From NCBI GenBank assembly GCA_902630915.1, contig CACOWD010000002.1:1-64000 (forward strand): 64,000 bases of DNA, in the 5' to 3' direction. The DNA is from an uncultured Pelagibacteraceae bacterium. Lineage in GTDB: Bacteria; Pseudomonadota; Alphaproteobacteria; Pelagibacterales; Pelagibacteraceae. Position numbers and translations under genes: made by a program. A model generated the notes under the pieces. The model worked only from the letters and a program-made list of their open reading frames with translations. It was not told the origin of the DNA and searched no databases. Positions 18,222-26,486 of this stretch are shown piece after piece. Each line of letters begins with the position of its first letter. Position 1 is the stretch's first letter.

Positions 18222-19215
18222 TTTGCTCCTGAGGAGGAAAAAAGGATAAAAATATTAAGGGCAACAAAATTAATCTAACAGCTACATGATGCAATGGAGT
18301 AGCAACAATAAAAGTTGCTAGATAAATAAAAACAATTAGTCCAAAATAAGAATTTTTAATTTTAAATTTGTGAAAATTATAAGCAATTAATCCAAATGGA
18401 ATCAAAAAATTAATTAACAATAGTTTTGAAAAAGAAAAACCTCCAATAGATGTTATATCAGTCAAATTTACTTGACCGTCCTGGTATTCAAAAGGAATAA
18501 AAAATTTGGGATTAATCATACAATTAATAGTTTTAAAATTTAAAATTATAAAGACTAAAAATACAATTGTGGAAATTAAAAAAAATTGCTTGAAATTGTT
18601 ATTAAAGATTAACCATGTAAATAAAATTATGAAACCACTTTCTCTATTAAGCACAGCAAGAGATGTTGCGATTATAAATAAAATTATACTCTTTTTCTTA
18701 CTAGCTAAAAGTGAGATCGTTAAAAAAAACATTTCAAATATAGAATATGAATATTCTCCAAGAGAATTTTGGAAAACAAAAGCAATATAAAATAAAAATA
18801 ATAAAATATGAGAAACTTTAAAAGTAAAAGCTATATTGAGAAGTATAAGTGTTAAAAAAATTATGAATGAATGAATTAAAATATTTAAATAATATGGTGA
18901 ATTCGAATTTAACTTATAGAAAAACTGAAAAGTATTTTTAAGAAAATAAGATTTTACCCATCTGACTTTATGTCTATCATGCATATTGCCAGTAACTTGA
19001 CAGTCCTTATTTAAAATAATTTCGTAACTTTCCTCTGCAACTAATTCTTTATTAATATTATCTTTAAATTCAAGATTGTTAAATAATTTTATAGTGCCTT
19101 CATTTGTGACATTAAATTTTTTACCGTTATTGTGAATATAGTTTATAAAAATAAAAATTATTAAAAAAAGCGATAATAAAAATAGGAAATTTTTTTCATT
19201 TAAATATTTAAACAT
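18214..19215 (-). CDS. Multi-spanning membrane protein of unknown function
   Basis: A 333-residue protein with an N-terminal membrane segment (about residues 9-27), then an extracytoplasmic-looking domain to about residue 105 with two Cys or so, then some seven or eight further hydrophobic segments. The block LAVLNRESGFIILFTWLIF resembles the loops of polytopic glycosyltransferase-like (GT-C or EpsG-type) proteins seen in surface-polysaccharide clusters, but I do not recognise a family. Its start overlaps the ygfZ end by eight bases, so it is probably co-transcribed with ygfZ, although the content fits the neighbouring glycan island better. Confidence 0.75.
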   Translation of the reverse strand: MFKYLNEKNFLFLLSLFLIIFIFINYIHNNGKKFNVTNEGTIKLFNNLEFKDNINKELVAEESYEIILNKDCQVTGNMHDRHKVRWVKSYFLKNTFQFFYKLNSNSPYYLNILIHSFIIFLTLILLNIAFTFKVSHILLFLFYIAFVFQNSLGEYSYSIFEMFFLTISLLASKKKSIILFIIATSLAVLNRESGFIILFTWLIFNNNFKQFFLISTIVFLVFIILNFKTINCMINPKFFIPFEYQDGQVNLTDITSIGGFSFSKLLLINFLIPFGLIAYNFHKFKIKNSYFGLIVFIYLATFIVATPLHHVAVRLILLPLIFLSFFPPQEQTN

Positions 19216-20086
19216 TTAATAATTCAACCTTTTTCGAGTTATTTAATCTAATATTATTTTTAAATTCAGAAATGTCGGGGTCATACAGCTTTACCAATGC
19301 AAACGCATATGGCGAACCAATTAAGACTTTTCCAATTTTAATTTCTTTAAACAATAAATCATCTCCAAATTTAAGTTTCTCTTCTGATCTTATTGAAAAT
19401 AATTTACGTCTTAATTTATTCCTTAATTTCATTCGAGCAGTATTCTCTTGCCCAATAAAACACCCTTTCTTAAAATCTATCGCTTTGTGTTTTTCAAAGT
19501 TAGCTTCTAAACCAAATATTTGATTTTTTAAATTTTCTAGACCTTTTTCAGGTACTCCGTGATTAAAAGCATTTATATAATAATTTGAACTATCAATGAT
19601 CTTTAAATTTAGTTTTTTAATCGTTAAATAAAGCTTATCTAAGTTTGATACTATTCTTGCACCAAGTTTCTCACACCTCGGATCTGAAAAAACAGGTGTA
19701 TCTCTATAAGTAATAGTATTTTCATTTTGTTCTATATTTTTTTGCAATTCTTGAAATTTTAAATGATTTAATATTCCAATAACAAATTCAGAAGAGAGAT
19801 CTTTAATTTCAACTTTTGATCTTAACTTGTATTTTGATAAATCTTTTACAAGCTCTTCAGTTGAGTTTTCGCTACAGTCCAGAAGATATCCATTATTAAC
19901 TTTTACTATAAAAAATTCATTCAAATATTTACCTTGCGGAGTGAGCAAGGCAGCAAAAATGGAGTTTTTAAAAGAAACTTTACTAATATCATTTGTAATT
20001 ATATTTTGAAGAAAGTTTTTAGCATCCTCTCCACTTATTAAGACTACTCCTCTTTTTTCTAAAATTACAACTTGATCTTTTTTCAT
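19208..20086 (-). CDS. ygfZ: YgfZ/GcvT-like folate-binding protein
   Basis: A 292-residue protein of the YgfZ (IBA57-like) family, which uses tetrahydrofolate to help assemble or repair certain iron-sulfur enzymes. The N-terminal half has the GcvT-like fold (LISGEDAKNFLQNIITNDIS, LTPQGKYLNEFF) and the hallmark KGCFIGQE motif with its single conserved Cys is present. In this window [Fe-S] clients include NadA and the ferredoxin. It begins 36 bases from the divergent dihydroorotase start. The symbol follows the family. Confidence 0.9.
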   Translation of the reverse strand: MKKDQVVILEKRGVVLISGEDAKNFLQNIITNDISKVSFKNSIFAALLTPQGKYLNEFFIVKVNNGYLLDCSENSTEELVKDLSKYKLRSKVEIKDLSSEFVIGILNHLKFQELQKNIEQNENTITYRDTPVFSDPRCEKLGARIVSNLDKLYLTIKKLNLKIIDSSNYYINAFNHGVPEKGLENLKNQIFGLEANFEKHKAIDFKKGCFIGQENTARMKLRNKLRRKLFSIRSEEKLKFGDDLLFKEIKIGKVLIGSPYAFALVKLYDPDISEFKNNIRLNNSKKVELLNV

Positions 20087-20122
20087 AATTGTTACTTATA
20101 CATTATATATTATATTAAAAAT

Positions 20123-21436
20123 ATGTCTGAAAATTATAGTCTAATTATTAAAAATGGATCCTGTTATATCAATGGTAAATTAATAAAAGCTGATATTGGT
20201 TTATCCAATGGTAAAATTAATACAATTGGTAAAATCGAATCAAACAATTCTAAAGTTTACGATGCAACTGGGAGAGTAGTGTTGCCAGGCATTATAGATA
20301 CTCAAGTGCATTTTAGAGAGCCTGGTTCAACAGATGCAGAAGATTTAGAAAGCGGAAGTAGAGCAGCAGTACTTGGGGGAGTAACCTCTTTATTTGAGAT
20401 GCCTAACACTAACCCTCCAACTGCAAATTTAGTAGAGTTTGAAAAAAAGCTACAAGCTGCAAAAAATAGAATGCACAGTAATTATGCATTTTATTTTGGT
20501 GCAACACCCCAGAACACTGAACAGCTAGCTAAGTTAAAAGATGTTGAAGGCTGTTGTGGAGTAAAACTTTTTGCAGGCTCTTCAACTGGTAATTTATTGG
20601 TTGATAAGGAGGCTGATATTGAGAAAGTAATATCAAGCAGTGATAGAATAGTATCAATTCACTCTGAAGATGAAGATATTATAAAAATGAGAAAAAAATT
20701 TATTAAAAAAGGAAATGTTCATTCCCACCCAGTATGGAGAAACGTGGAATGTGCAATGTCCTCAACTCGTAAAGTCGTTAAAATTGCTGAAAGATATAAT
20801 AAAAAAATTCATGTATTACACGTCACTACTAAAGAAGAGGTGGATTTTTTAGCTATGCATAAAAAAAATGTTACGTTTGAAACTACTCCACAGCATCTTA
20901 CTTTATATGCACCAGATTGTTACGATAAATTAGGAACTTATGCTCAAATGAATCCACCGTTAAGATCAAAAGACCATTACGACCGTCTATGGGTTGCTAT
21001 AAAAAACAATATTGTAGATGTGCTTGGATCCGATCACGCTCCGCATCTAAAAGTGAATAAGGATAAAGAATACCCGAATACCCCTTCAGGTATGCCAGGC
21101 GTTCAAACAATTTTCCCAGTTATGATTGACCATGTCAACAAAGGAAAATTATCATTAAAACAACTTGTGAATTTAATGTGTGAAAATCCATGTAAAATAT
21201 TTGGAATTAAAAATAAAGGTTTTATAAAAAAAGGTTTTGATGCAGATTTAACAATCGTTGATATGAAAAAACAAGTAACCATTAAGAACGAAATGATTGC
21301 TAGTAAATGTGGATGGACGCCCTTTCACAACTATAAAGTAAAGGGTTTCCCCGTAGCAACAATTGTGAACGGTATTTTAGTAATGTCCGATGGTAATGTT
21401 TTAGTTGAGTCTAAAGGGCAACCTTTAAAGTTTTAG
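20123..21436 (+). CDS. pyrC: Dihydroorotase (class I)
   Basis: A 437-residue amidohydrolase read as class I dihydroorotase, which cyclises carbamoyl-aspartate to dihydroorotate in pyrimidine synthesis. Metal motifs are DTQVHFREPGSTDAEDLES, the probable carboxylated Lys in GVKLFAGSSTGNL, the His pair near IHSEDED and KIHVLHVTT, and VLGSDHAPH. I chose the ATG at 20123 (MSENYSL); upstream codons read as non-conserved hydrophobic sequence. Allantoinase or hydantoinase relatives share these motifs, so the exact substrate is a little less certain than the family. It converges on prpE with a 12-base overlap. Confidence 0.9.
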   Translation: MSENYSLIIKNGSCYINGKLIKADIGLSNGKINTIGKIESNNSKVYDATGRVVLPGIIDTQVHFREPGSTDAEDLESGSRAAVLGGVTSLFEMPNTNPPTANLVEFEKKLQAAKNRMHSNYAFYFGATPQNTEQLAKLKDVEGCCGVKLFAGSSTGNLLVDKEADIEKVISSSDRIVSIHSEDEDIIKMRKKFIKKGNVHSHPVWRNVECAMSSTRKVVKIAERYNKKIHVLHVTTKEEVDFLAMHKKNVTFETTPQHLTLYAPDCYDKLGTYAQMNPPLRSKDHYDRLWVAIKNNIVDVLGSDHAPHLKVNKDKEYPNTPSGMPGVQTIFPVMIDHVNKGKLSLKQLVNLMCENPCKIFGIKNKGFIKKGFDADLTIVDMKKQVTIKNEMIASKCGWTPFHNYKVKGFPVATIVNGILVMSDGNVLVESKGQPLKF

Positions 21437-23323
21437 AATATTATTATCTTTTAAGTCTTGTTTAATTTCATCTAAAATAGCAGGGTCATCTATAGTTGCT
21501 GGCATTTTATAAGGCTCATTATCTGCAATTTTTCTAACTGTTCCTCTAAGCACTTTTCCTGATCTAGTTTTAGGTAATCTTTTGACTACAATTGCTATTT
21601 TGAATGCCGCAACAGGACCGACTTTTTCTCTTACCATTTTTACACACTCGCTAATGATTTCTTTTTTATCTTTTGTTACCCCTGCTTTAAGTGCTAGCAA
21701 ACCAATTGGTATTTGACCTTTGAGTTTATCAGCTATTCCTATCACTGCGCATTCTGCAACATTTGGGTGTTCTGCTAAAACTTCTTCAATAGCTCCAGTC
21801 GATAATCTATGACCTGCAACGTTAATAATATCGTCTGTTCTAGACATAATCCAAACATAACCATCTTCATCAATATGTCCCGCATCATAAGTTTGATAAT
21901 ATCCTGGGTAAGTTGACATATAATTTTCTTTATATCTATTATCTGCTCCCCACAATGTTGGAAAAGTTCCCGGTGGAAGAGGAAGCTTCACAACTATATC
22001 TCCCATTTTACCCGGACTCACCTCTTTACCTTCAGAATTTAAAACTTTTAGATCATAACCTGGCACTGGTTTAAAAGCTGACCCATATTTTACAGGAAAA
22101 TTTTCTATACCTGTGCAACTTGATGTTATTGCCCAACTTGTTTCAGTTTGCCACCAGTGATCGATTACAGGTGAGTTAGAAAGTTTTTCAAACCATTTTA
22201 TTGTATCTGGATCAGCTCTTTCACCAGCAAGAAAAAGTTTATCAAACTCACTTAAATCATACTTCTTAAAAAATTCTCCATTAGGATCTTCTTTTTTAAT
22301 TGCTCTAATTGCTGTTGGTGCAGTAAAAAGAGACTTCACTTTATGCTCAGAAATTATTCTCCAAAAAACTCCTGCATCAGGAGTTCCCACAGGTTTGCCT
22401 TCAAACAAAACTGTAGTACAACCGTAAAATAATGGTCCATAAACTATGTAAGAGTGTCCAACTATCCAACCAATGTCACTTGCAGACCACCACACATCAT
22501 CTGGTTTTATATTGTAAATATTTTTCATAGTCCATTTTAATGCCACAATATGTCCACCAATATCACGAACAATTCCTTTTGGGAGTCCTGTAGTTCCAGA
22601 TGTATAAAGAATGTAAGCGTAATCATTTGCATTCATTTTTTCACACTCTGCAGGCTTTACATCTTTATGCGCATCATCCCACGTTATATCAATAGAAGGG
22701 TCTAACGCAGCTTTATCTTTTTCTCTTTGAAAAATTATACATTTTTTAATTTTATGAGTTGCTAACTCTAATGCTTTATTAACTAAAGGTTTATAATGAA
22801 CAGTTCGACCAGGTTCATAACCACAAGAGGCGGTAACTAGTATTTTAGCTTTAGAGTCATCAATCCTACTTGCTAGTTCGTTGGCAGCAAATCCTCCAAA
22901 CACAACTGAGTGTACTGCACCAATTCTTCCACAGGCAAGCATAGCTACCACAGCCTCAGGAATCATCGGCATATAGATTATAACTCTGTCTCCTTTGCTT
23001 ACGCCTTGTTTTTTTAAAGCTCCAGCAAATAAAGCAACTTTTTCTTTAAGTTTAATGTAAGTTATATTTTCTTTTGAACCAGTAATTGGACTGTCGTAAA
23101 TAATAGCGAGCTTTTCACCTTTCCCTTCATCGATATGTAAGTCCAAAGCATTATAGCAAGTGTTCGTTATTCCATCTTCAAACCATTTATAAAACGGAGG
23201 ATTCTCAGAATTTAAAATTTTAGATGGTTTTTTATACCAAAAAATATCATTTGAAATTTCTTTCCAAAATTCCTCCCTATTTTTGATGGATTTTTGATAA
23301 ATCTCATTATATTTTTGAGTCAA
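21425..23323 (-). CDS. prpE: Propionyl-CoA synthetase (acetyl-CoA synthetase family)
   Basis: A 632-residue AMP-forming acyl-CoA synthetase. It fits PrpE/ACSS3-type propionate-CoA ligases better than acetyl-CoA synthetase: the N-terminal WFEDGITNTCYNALDLH and the core YTSGTTGLPKGIVRDIGGH are typical. Other motifs are DIGWIVGHSYIVYGPL, WWQTETSW, SRTDDIINVAGHRLSTG and the catalytic Lys in KTRSGKVLRG. It activates propionate, and possibly acetate, to the CoA thioester. It is divergent from proteorhodopsin, with a 228-base intergenic region between them. Confidence 0.92.
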   Translation of the reverse strand: MTQKYNEIYQKSIKNREEFWKEISNDIFWYKKPSKILNSENPPFYKWFEDGITNTCYNALDLHIDEGKGEKLAIIYDSPITGSKENITYIKLKEKVALFAGALKKQGVSKGDRVIIYMPMIPEAVVAMLACGRIGAVHSVVFGGFAANELASRIDDSKAKILVTASCGYEPGRTVHYKPLVNKALELATHKIKKCIIFQREKDKAALDPSIDITWDDAHKDVKPAECEKMNANDYAYILYTSGTTGLPKGIVRDIGGHIVALKWTMKNIYNIKPDDVWWSASDIGWIVGHSYIVYGPLFYGCTTVLFEGKPVGTPDAGVFWRIISEHKVKSLFTAPTAIRAIKKEDPNGEFFKKYDLSEFDKLFLAGERADPDTIKWFEKLSNSPVIDHWWQTETSWAITSSCTGIENFPVKYGSAFKPVPGYDLKVLNSEGKEVSPGKMGDIVVKLPLPPGTFPTLWGADNRYKENYMSTYPGYYQTYDAGHIDEDGYVWIMSRTDDIINVAGHRLSTGAIEEVLAEHPNVAECAVIGIADKLKGQIPIGLLALKAGVTKDKKEIISECVKMVREKVGPVAAFKIAIVVKRLPKTRSGKVLRGTVRKIADNEPYKMPATIDDPAILDEIKQDLKDNNILKL

Positions 23324-23502
23324 TTTTGCACCTCTGATTTTCTTTAATTTTGATGATTATTTCATAAATATCCCCAAAAAAAAATAAAAAAACCAGTAAA
23401 TATGCGGTTTTTTAATAAAAAAAACACTTCACTGTAACTTTTTTTTTTACTATGGTTCCGATCATAATACTCGGTAGTGAGCAAATTTATCACTTGTCCG
23501 GG

Positions 23503-23520
23503 TAGTTTATATATAAACTA
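23503..23520. promoter_or_regulatory. Perfect 18-bp palindrome upstream of proteorhodopsin
   Basis: TAGTTTATATATAAACTA is identical to its reverse complement and lies 31 bases before the proteorhodopsin ATG, between the prpE and proteorhodopsin starts. It contains a TATA-like core that could serve as a -10 element, or it could be an operator for a dimeric regulator. No convincing -35 box at 17-bp spacing was found. AT-only palindromes are easier to get by chance in such DNA, but the C/G arms support a real site. Confidence 0.4.
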
Positions 23521-23540
23521 AACGAAAACTAAACAAACGA

Positions 23541-23546
23541 GGGAGG
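23541..23546 (+). promoter_or_regulatory. Strong Shine-Dalgarno for proteorhodopsin
   Basis: GGGAGG sits five bases before the ATG at 23552. It is an unusually strong ribosome binding site for this window, where most genes have weak or no SD or rely on overlapping stops. It fixes the start codon and fits high-level expression of proteorhodopsin. Confidence 0.8.
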
Positions 23547-23551
23547 TTTTC

Positions 23552-24322
23552 ATGAGAAAATTAAGTCTTTTTGCTTTAGCGGCTATTGCCTTTTTAGGTA
23601 TCACAAGCTCAGCTAACGCAGCGACTGCCCTTTTACAAACAAATGATTTCGTAGGTATTTCATTTTGGCTTGTATCAATGGGAATGATCGCAACAACTGT
23701 GTTTTTCTTTGCAGAAAGAGGAACTGTTGCTGCATCATGGAGAACATCTTTAACAGTAGCTGGACTTGTAACTGGTGTTGCATTCGTCCACTACATGTAT
23801 ATGAGAGAAGTTTGGGTGTCGACTGGTGACTCTCCAACGGTATACAGATATATCGATTGGTTAATCACAGTACCACTACAAATGATCGAATTCTATCTAA
23901 TCTTGGCAGCTGTTAGAAAGGTGCCGACTTCTATATTCTGGAAGCTATTAATTGGTTCATTAGTAATGTTGATCGGTGGATACTTAGGTGAAGCTGGTTA
24001 TATTCAACCATTTGTAGGTTTCGTAATTGGAATGGCTGGATGGATTTATATCTTGTTTGAAATATTCTCAGGTGAAGCTGGAACAATGGCTGCTAAAGCT
24101 GGTAACAAGGCTATGGCGACTGCTTTTAGCGCTATGAGAATAATCGTAACAATTGGTTGGGCGATTTATCCTTTAGGATATATTTTCGGTTACCTAACTG
24201 GTGGTGTAGATGCAAATGCTTTGAACGTAATATACAATTTAGCTGACTTTGTTAACAAGATCGCTTTCGGTCTAGTTATTTGGGCAGCAGCAATGCAAAA
24301 CACTAGATTATCATCTAGATAA
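23552..24322 (+). CDS. Proteorhodopsin, blue-absorbing type
   Basis: A 256-residue light-driven proton pump of the inner membrane. Residues 1-23 form a signal peptide ending in ANA. Seven helices follow. Functional residues align with the reference proteorhodopsin with an offset of five: His80 (H75), proton acceptor Asp102 in RYIDWLITVPL (D97), donor Glu113 (E108) and retinal Lys236 in DFVNKIAFG (K231). The spectral tuning position (105 in the reference) is Gln110, the blue-absorbing variant typical of open-ocean forms. The gene has a strong SD and its own hairpin terminator at 24340. Retinal-synthesis genes are not in this window. Confidence 0.98.
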   Translation: MRKLSLFALAAIAFLGITSSANAATALLQTNDFVGISFWLVSMGMIATTVFFFAERGTVAASWRTSLTVAGLVTGVAFVHYMYMREVWVSTGDSPTVYRYIDWLITVPLQMIEFYLILAAVRKVPTSIFWKLLIGSLVMLIGGYLGEAGYIQPFVGFVIGMAGWIYILFEIFSGEAGTMAAKAGNKAMATAFSAMRIIVTIGWAIYPLGYIFGYLTGGVDANALNVIYNLADFVNKIAFGLVIWAAAMQNTRLSSR

Positions 24323-24339
24323 TAGATAACTTAATTCAA

Positions 24340-24377
24340 AAGGGCGGGTATGTCTCACATACTTGCCCTTTTTTTTT
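24340..24377 (+). terminator. Rho-independent terminator after proteorhodopsin
   Basis: A hairpin with a 14-bp stem (24340-24353 against 24357-24370, including two G-T wobble pairs: GGGCGGGTATGT facing ACATACTTGCCC) and a 3-base loop runs straight into a run of nine T. It lies 18 bases after the proteorhodopsin stop. It should end most proteorhodopsin transcripts and limit read-through into the ferredoxin genes. Confidence 0.88.
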
Positions 24378-24391
24378 GATATTATAAATGT

Positions 24392-24526
24392 ATGGAGATT
24401 TCAAAACCCTATAAAGGAAAGGGAAAGCGTAAAATAAAAAAAATGCCTTTTACTGTAAAAGGTTACATTCTTTATTATGCTTTTTTCTGGGTAGTTATTA
24501 TCTCAATTTATTTGGCCTATTATTAA
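24392..24526 (+). CDS. 44-residue single-pass membrane peptide
   Basis: A short frame fills the gap between the proteorhodopsin terminator and the ferredoxin gene and ends three bases before the ferredoxin ATG. It encodes a Lys-rich N-terminus (KPYKGKGKRKIKKM) followed by one hydrophobic segment of about 18 residues (ILYYAFFWVVIISIYLAYY), an orderly positive-inside single-pass design. No clear Shine-Dalgarno is present. The function is unknown; placement suggests co-transcription with ferredoxin and its reductase. It is too short for most gene callers. Confidence 0.5.
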   Translation: MEISKPYKGKGKRKIKKMPFTVKGYILYYAFFWVVIISIYLAYY

Positions 24527-24529
24527 TTA

Positions 24530-24850
24530 ATGTCTAAAATTACTTATAAGGATTTTCAAGGAAACAAAAAAACTATTCAAGTTGAAAATGGTTTATCAGT
24601 AATGGAAGGTGCGATTCAAAATGAAGTTCCGGGCATAGATGCGGATTGCGGGGGTTCAATGGCCTGTGCCACCTGTCATGTTTATGTTGATGACAAATGG
24701 TTCGAGAAAATTCCAAAACCGGAAGATGCCGAGAACGATATGATTGATATGGCTTTTGAACCAAAAAAAAATAGTAGGCTTAGTTGTCAAATAATAGTTA
24801 GTGATGAATTAGATGGATTAGAAGTTACAACTCCGGAAAAACAAACTTAA
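24530..24850 (+). CDS. 2Fe-2S ferredoxin (adrenodoxin type)
   Basis: A 106-residue ferredoxin with the vertebrate-adrenodoxin/ISC-type cluster ligands: C-x5-C-x2-C in DADCGGSMACATCHVYVDD and the fourth Cys in SRLSCQIIVS. It carries single electrons in the cytoplasm. It overlaps the following ferredoxin reductase gene by one base, so the two are translated together and are a likely redox pair. It lies two genes after proteorhodopsin, an arrangement recognised in SAR11. Partner enzymes are not identified here. Confidence 0.93.
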   Translation: MSKITYKDFQGNKKTIQVENGLSVMEGAIQNEVPGIDADCGGSMACATCHVYVDDKWFEKIPKPEDAENDMIDMAFEPKKNSRLSCQIIVSDELDGLEVTTPEKQT

Positions 24851-25863
24851 TGACAAAAACTGATGTAATAATTATTGGCGCAGGACCAGTAGGATTGTTT
24901 GCAGTCCATCAGTTGGGTATTAAAGGTCTTAAAGCTGTGGTAATTGATAACCTTGATAAAGCAGGAGGACAATGTATCGAGCTTTATCCTGATAAACCTA
25001 TTTATGATATTCCTGCGGTTCCAGAATGTACAGGTGAACAATTGACTACAAGATTATTAGAACAAATAAAACCTTTCAAAACTGAATTATTTTTAAATGA
25101 AAGAGTTGATGAAGTACGTCAAGAAAAAGAAAGTTGGGTAGTAAAAACAAATAATAATAAGGAATTTATTGCCCCGAATATAATTATCGCAGGAGGGGTA
25201 GGTTCATTTGAACCACGAAAAATTTCTTTAAGAGATGCGGAGAAACTTGAGGGTAAATCTGTTTTTTACGCAGTAAAAAATAAAGAACAATTTAAAAATA
25301 AAAAGATTTCAATTTTTGGAGGAGGAGATTCTGCTCTAGATTGGACTCTGGAGCTTTCAAAATTTTCAAAAATAACACTAATTCATAGACGTAACGACTT
25401 TAGGGGAGCTCAACACACTCTTTCAGAAATAAGAAAATTAGAAAAAGAGGGAAAAGTATCAATCAAAACACCATGCCAAATCGAGTCTTTAGATAATGAG
25501 AATGAATTAAAGTCTATTACTATTAAGTTTGACGATGGGAAAATAGAAAAAATCTCAACTGATGTAATACTTGGTTTTTTTGGTTTAATAATGAAATTAG
25601 GTCCAATCGCAGAGTGGGGACTGAATATGGACAAAAAAACGATTGAGGTAAATTCAAAAAATTTTGAAACAAATAAAAAAGGTATATTTGCAGCTGGAGA
25701 CATCTGTTCTTATCCAGGGAAACTGAAATTAATTCTTTCAGGATTTCATGAAGTAGCACTTGCCTCGGTAGAGTGTTTTAAAAGAGCAAGACCTAATGAA
25801 AAATATAGGTTTGAATTCACCACCTCATCTAAAACAATACAAGACAGACTTGGAAAAAAATGA
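24850..25863 (+). CDS. Ferredoxin--NADP reductase, thioredoxin-reductase-like type
   Basis: A 337-residue FAD/NAD(P)H oxidoreductase: FAD-binding IIGAGPVGLFAVHQLG, AGGQCIELYPDKPIYDIP and NADPH-binding SIFGGGDSALDW, and the C-terminal FAD block GIFAAGDICSYPGK. It resembles thioredoxin reductase but lacks the CxxC redox pair, which is the pattern of YumC-type ferredoxin--NADP+ reductases. It is translationally coupled to the upstream ferredoxin (1-base overlap) and to the GST-like gene (4-base overlap). Together they would move electrons between NADPH and ferredoxin. Confidence 0.92.
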   Translation: MTKTDVIIIGAGPVGLFAVHQLGIKGLKAVVIDNLDKAGGQCIELYPDKPIYDIPAVPECTGEQLTTRLLEQIKPFKTELFLNERVDEVRQEKESWVVKTNNNKEFIAPNIIIAGGVGSFEPRKISLRDAEKLEGKSVFYAVKNKEQFKNKKISIFGGGDSALDWTLELSKFSKITLIHRRNDFRGAQHTLSEIRKLEKEGKVSIKTPCQIESLDNENELKSITIKFDDGKIEKISTDVILGFFGLIMKLGPIAEWGLNMDKKTIEVNSKNFETNKKGIFAAGDICSYPGKLKLILSGFHEVALASVECFKRARPNEKYRFEFTTSSKTIQDRLGKK

Positions 25864-26486
25864 TTGAATTGCTTACCGCTAATACTCCTAACGGTAAGAA
25901 AATCTCTATTATGCTTGAGGAGATTAACTTTGATTACAAGGTAACAAAAATAGATATAAATAAAGACGAACAGTTTAAACCAGAATTTGTTAGACTAAGT
26001 CCTTTCAGCAAGATACCAGTCATCATCGATCATAATAACCATCAAAGTCTTTTTGAGTCAGGTGCAATTTTAATTTATTTAGGAGAAAAAAGTGGAATGT
26101 TTTATGACAAAAAAGAGAGAACGATAATTAATCAATGGTTGATGGGTCAGATGGGCTATATTGGCCCTATGCTTGGTCAACATCATCAATTTCATCATTA
26201 TAACCCTGGAAAGAGCGAGTTTGGTGAAAAAAGATATTTTAAAATTTCAGAGAGAATATATGAAGAGCTTGATAAAAGATTGTCAAATTCAAATTTTCTT
26301 GCCGGAAATAATTATACAATTGCAGACATAGCTACTTTTCCATGGATAGCTAGACACGAGTGGCATGACATTGGTCTTAAGAGATTTATAAATTTATCTA
26401 GATGGTATAATCAGATTTCCTTAAGACCAGCAGTAAAAAGAGGCTATGATTTATTAAAAAAAGGTGAGTCGATACCTAGTATTTAG
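25860..26486 (+). CDS. Glutathione S-transferase family protein (YfcG/YghU-like)
   Basis: A 208-residue GST with an N-terminal thioredoxin-like domain (MIELLTANTPNGKKISIMLE, then FSKIPVIIDHNN and the glutathione-binding LFESGAILIYLGEK) and an all-helical C-terminal domain (ADIATFPWIARHEW). The TPNG motif at the active site is typical of YfcG/Ure2p-like disulfide-bond reductases rather than classical detoxifying GSTs. It is the last gene of the ferredoxin-reductase operon; its stop interleaves with that of dksA. Confidence 0.9.
   Translation: MIELLTANTPNGKKISIMLEEINFDYKVTKIDINKDEQFKPEFVRLSPFSKIPVIIDHNNHQSLFESGAILIYLGEKSGMFYDKKERTIINQWLMGQMGYIGPMLGQHHQFHHYNPGKSEFGEKRYFKISERIYEELDKRLSNSNFLAGNNYTIADIATFPWIARHEWHDIGLKRFINLSRWYNQISLRPAVKRGYDLLKKGESIPSI

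Noticed and set aside
23387..23413. AAAAAACC / GGTTTTTT hairpin upstream of prpE as a terminator
   Set aside because: Only two G-C pairs and an 11-base loop; too weak, and its place before prpE does not suit a terminator for either neighbour.
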